DNA of 64,000 bases from Favolaschia claudopus. Taxonomy: Eukaryota > Basidiomycota > Agaricomycetes > Agaricales > Mycenaceae. The position numbers and the translations under genes are program-made. Below, piece after piece: positions 60,358-64,000 of the stretch. The number at the start of each line of letters is the position of its first letter. Position 1 is the stretch's first letter. Where the stretch lies: assembly GCA_037176885.1 (NCBI GenBank), contig JAWWNJ010000126.1:310001-374000 (forward strand). The letters run 5' to 3'. The notes under the pieces were generated by a model. It was not told the DNA's origin. It did not search any database and worked only from the letters and a program-made list of their open reading frames with translations.

Positions 60358-61604
60358 TGGCCTCGCAGAAAATCTACCTCCCGGAAACCACGAAACAGTG
60401 GCCTTGGCCCCGACTATTACACCCAAGCTATGAGAAAGTCTCTGCCGAGTCCAATACTTGGTTTCAAGGCTTCAAACCGTTCAATAAGAAATCTCAGTAT
60501 GCCTTCGACAAGTGCGACTTCGGTTGGATTTCTCCTTCATACTTTCTGCCATGTCATTGATCCAGGTAACAGGCCGGCTGGCGTCGCTTGCTTATCCTCG
60601 AGCTTCCAGAGGTCTGTTGAGCTCTCGTATTGCGTATGATAACGGCTTACCTCCTCCTAGAGCATTTACGTGCTGGTTGCGATCTCATGAACTGTTTCTT
60701 CGTGATCGACGAGTACACAGATGTCGAGAGCGAAGCTGTAGTCCGAGAGATGATCGACATCGTGATCGACGCTCTACGCAATCCCCATAAGAGCCGTCCC
60801 GAAGGCGAGGTGGTTCTAGGCGAAATTGTTCGTCAGTAAGTGGTTGTACCAATATTATTGCTTTGACCCAGCATTGACGCTATATTCAGATTTTGGGCGT
60901 TGACTCTCAAAGCTGCGTCCGAGAGCTCCGCTCGTCATTTTCTGGACAGCTTCATTGACTATCTCGAATCGGTTGTTGAGCAAGCCAAGGACAGAGAATC
61001 TCCCACTAGTCTGACCATTGAAGGCTATAGGAAAATGCGGAGACGCAATATCGGCATTCGGCCTTCTTTCATGCCAGCGGAGCTTCATCTTGATATCCCG
61101 GACGAGGTTTTCTACCATCCAAGTATTCAGAACCTTCAATGGAATATCGCCGAGCTTATATTTCTCGATAATGTGGGCAATGATGTTTTTATTGATTCGA
61201 AAACTCACTCGACATAGGATATGTTTTCGTATAACAAGGAGCAAGCCACTGGAGACGATTGCCACAACATCTTGACCATCGCCATGCGAGAGTTCAACCT
61301 AGATCTCGACGGTGCCATGGTTTGGCTGTACGACCATCACGCGAAGATCCAAGCTGAATTTCTGGCGGGCTTGCAGGAAGTCCCATCGTTTGGTCTGGAG
61401 ATAGACGAGCAGGTGAGGGACTACATCTGGAGTATGGGCATCTGGCCCCGAAGCAACGATAGTTGGAGCTTCGAGTGCGGTCGCTACTTTGGGAGCAAAG
61501 GTTTGGAGATTCAGAGAACACGGTATGTTCCCTTGCTCCCGAAGGTGGGGCGTGATATGACACTCAAGAGGGAGAATGTGAATGTGCTTCTAGTTGAGCT
61601 GTGA
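60358..61604 (+). CDS. Sesquiterpene synthase, protoilludene-synthase-like
   Basis: Five exons give about 355 residues. [28 protein letters not shown] begins the class I terpene cyclase fold. [23 protein letters not shown] holds the Asp-rich metal site (DEYTD). An intron near 61171-61216 joins ELIFLDN to [17 protein letters not shown], completing the NSE metal site (N, S, E). [10 protein letters not shown] carries the RY pair that senses diphosphate. The enzyme should ionise farnesyl diphosphate in the cytosol; overall similarity from memory is closest to basidiomycete delta-6-protoilludene synthases, but the exact product cannot be told. It precedes a co-oriented P450 by about 700 bp. No breaks seen. 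Confidence 0.88.
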
Positions 61605-62296
61605 GGCTAGACTGTTGGTAGCTAGAGTTGTAATTGAATCGGCTGAGAATCTGAGATGCGTCCATGAATTTCAACTTTAATTATGGCCGGCACGGCGGCA
61701 TGGGACGGCCTGATTACGGCCATCAGTGTCATCGTGGCAGCCAGCCCTGTCAAGAACCTTGCTTGTTCTCCTCCATCACCCTCGCCGACACCTCGCCATT
61801 CTCACGCCGGGAAACACCATCGTTGCACCAATGAAACGCTCTTCCGAAAAGTACCCTGCGCTCAACAGCAGGTTCCAAGCAGGTTCTGATACTCGGTGGC
61901 TTTACCAACAGCGCTTCTCGCAGTCGTGGCGTCTCTTCAATGAATCCGTTCACAGCAACATCATCCGACTACTGTTAGGGAATTGAAGACCAACAATACA
62001 GTTTCCATGTACGGATACAAGCTACTCATAGTCCTAGGCTTCTACCGAAGATCTCGTCGTGGGGCCGGTCCGCGTGGAGCTTCCCGCTGTATTTTTCTGT
62101 TCACACGGAGGCGCTCCAGAGAAGCCAGATGTAATCTTTCAACTTCCGTGGTGGACGCTGAGCCTACGGGTACTCGGGTTTCGCGGTGAAAAAATCAGGT
62201 TCTCAACTTGATGTTCTCCCCCAGTTCTAGGTGTGGTGAAAATGGCAACGAGGGTTCCCCCGGCTCTGCACGGTTATGTCCCTACTCAGCATACCC
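61605..62296. other. Gap between terpene synthase and P450
   Basis: A plus-strand frame at about 61790-61986 (SEKYPALNSRFQAGSDTRWLYQQRF...) looks somewhat protein-like but has no recognised domain; it might be a gene remnant. Confidence 0.35.
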
Positions 62297-64000
62297 ATGG
62301 ATATCCCCGTCTGCTATACAGCATGCATTACACTTGTGTTTCTATCTTACTGCTGCTACCACTTCTCCTCGTCAACAAGCAAGCGACTTCCTCTCCCCCC
62401 TGGGCCAAAAAAACTGCCAATTTTCGGGAATACCTTTGATCTACCGCTCGACTCCCCTTGGAAATCGTACGCGAACTGGAGCAAGCAATATGGTGCGATT
62501 TGACCGTCCCTTTCTTTGTCCGCCTTTGAAAATGACCTCTACAGCGTCTGATATCATTCATCTGGACCTCGCAGGGACCTCAGTCATTATATTGTCCTCT
62601 GTGCAAGCCATTGAAGATTTATTGGAGAAGCGCTCTGCCATTTACTCCGATAGGTAAGTTATATTATCTGCATTGTAGGATGGAGACTTACGAACCCGAT
62701 GTGCAGAGCAGATTTCCCGATGATGGTGGACCTCATGGGCTGGGGTTTTAATATAGGTTTCGACTCTCTCTCTATCCCGCCCAGCCGCGATCCCTGAGCT
62801 GATATGTTTGTTCACCTTAGCTTTGATGAAATATGGTGCGTCCCGCAACTCTGAGTGATAGACTGTTTGAATTGCTTATTCGCTGCTAGGCGAAAGATGG
62901 TATGAGCTGTGCACCCCTACGCTGCGTTATCTAAACTTCATCGATTCAGGCGCACAAGTCGTCGACTTTTCAACCAAGCCTTCAATGTGACAGCCTCGCA
63001 TCAGTTTTGGCCGCAAGAGCTGATTGCTGCACGTATGCTTCTGCATCGACTGCTCGAAAGACCTGATGACTTTCTCGATCATATCAGACAGTAAGTGTTT
63101 TATGCACTCCGAGTTTCCTGTGTTCACGGGCCAAATGTTAGGATGGCGGCCGAGATTATCATGTCTGCGACATACGGGATCGAAGTGCAGCCGCAGAATG
63201 ATCCTTACGTCGCCACAGCGGAGCAGGCATTGCACACTTTAGCTGTCGCCGCTGTCCCAGGCCGTTACCTCGTAGTAAGCGAGCCCATCGTCCATGAGGG
63301 AGAAAAGATTGATTCTGGATTCATGAACAGGATGTGTTTCCGGTCATAAAATATGTTCCTTCCTGGTTTCCTGGTGCGGGGTTCAGACGTTCCGCAGAAA
63401 TATGGAAGCAGCTTGCCCTTGCAACAGTCGAGACACCCTTTGCAGAGACGAAGCGTCGCATGGTAAGTATGTTTCTTCAACACATCGAACCATATTCACT
63501 CACCATCGAAAAAGCAATTGGGAACGGAGACGTCTTCCTTCGTCGCAGACGGACTGCGGTCTTTGAATGGCAGCACACCTTCCGAGATTCACTTCACTGA
63601 GCAGAATTTGAAGGAAACAGCCGGTACAATGTTTGCAGCTGGCTCAGATACGACTGTGTCTGCTGTGGCGACCTTCTTTTTGGCTATGCTCTCCAATCCG
63701 CAAGCTCAGCGAAAAGCGCAGTCGGAGATCGACGCTCTGACGGGCGGAAAGTATCTCCCTACCTTCGAACATCAAGACTCCCTACCTTACGTCGCGGCTG
63801 TGGTGAAAGAAATTTTGCGCTGGGAGAACGTCACACCAATTGGTTCGAGAATTCTAACTCTACTGCACCGTCTCTAAAGTTAAAGTCTAAAGTCGCCGTT
63901 TCAGCGCTACCACACCGCCTTATCCGTGACGACGAATATCGCGGGTACAGGCTTCCGAAAGGTTCCCTTGTAATCGGAAATAGCTGGTAGGCTTCCCTCT
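62297..64000 (+). CDS. Cytochrome P450, 3' partial
   Basis: Starts MDIPVCYTACITLVFLSYCC, an N-terminal membrane anchor, then the hinge LPLPPGPKKLPIFGN. Exons join in phase, including 15-nt and 10-nt exons near 62820 and 62890 that give ALMKYGERWRTSRRLF (the WR of helix C). Helix I has MFAAGSDTTVSA (oxygen-activating Asp-Thr), helix K has KEILRWENV (ExxR), then RLIRDDEYRGYRLPKGSLVIGNSW. The heme-binding Cys lies beyond the window. Located in the ER membrane, it would hydroxylate a small molecule; next to the terpene synthase, the sesquiterpene product is the likely substrate. Confidence 0.88.

Overview
The window looks like nuclear DNA of an agaricomycete (mushroom-forming basidiomycete). Genes are broken by many short introns of about 45-75 nt with GT...AG ends, some exons are only 7-16 nt, and the families are typical of this group: F-box/LRR and MYND proteins, a KDZ transposase, a protoilludene-type terpene synthase next to a P450, and a multipass membrane protein of a basidiomycete expansion. 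All exon models were built by eye from reading frames and splice signals; nothing was searched against a database.

Layout. 0-3.1 kb: the 3' part of a large gene joining an RNase D-like 3'-5' exonuclease region to a transposase-like region and a Cys-rich tail, followed by a cluster of perfect palindromes. 3.1-11 kb: mostly repeat-bearing or unrecognised sequence. 11-24 kb: an F-box protein, a secreted acid sphingomyelinase-like phosphodiesterase, a heme peroxidase relic with about six frameshifts, a second F-box protein and a decayed MYND-finger gene. 24-28.6 kb: gene-poor, with tRNA T-arm-like fragments. 28.6-35.2 kb: a heat-shock-factor-like gene with a one-base homopolymer break, a conserved agaricomycete protein and an intracellular GH3 beta-glucosidase.

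36.3-58.3 kb is the mobile-element zone and the most unusual part. It holds a CxC1-type KDZ transposase gene with a companion Cys-containing gene. Next to it is an 11.2-kb segment bounded by 112-bp terminal inverted repeats about 93% identical by eye, carrying a KOW-repeat SPT5-like protein, a large unknown charged protein and a GIY-YIG-like nuclease. A perfect 57-nt palindrome built from the terminal core lies between its two divergent genes. A second GIY-YIG gene next to a diverged copy of the same terminus lies just downstream. Three arrays of 12-bp interrupted palindromes of the form TGGGCNNGCCCA lie at 36.3, 56.7 and 58.2 kb; the first is spaced with almost CRISPR-like regularity (33-35 nt). 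In the large unknown gene, a 94-bp tandem duplication would truncate the protein unless a 49-nt intron, apparently created by the duplication itself, is spliced out.

58.4-64 kb: a multipass membrane protein, then a sesquiterpene synthase and a co-oriented P450 cut by the window edge, probably the start of a terpenoid cluster.
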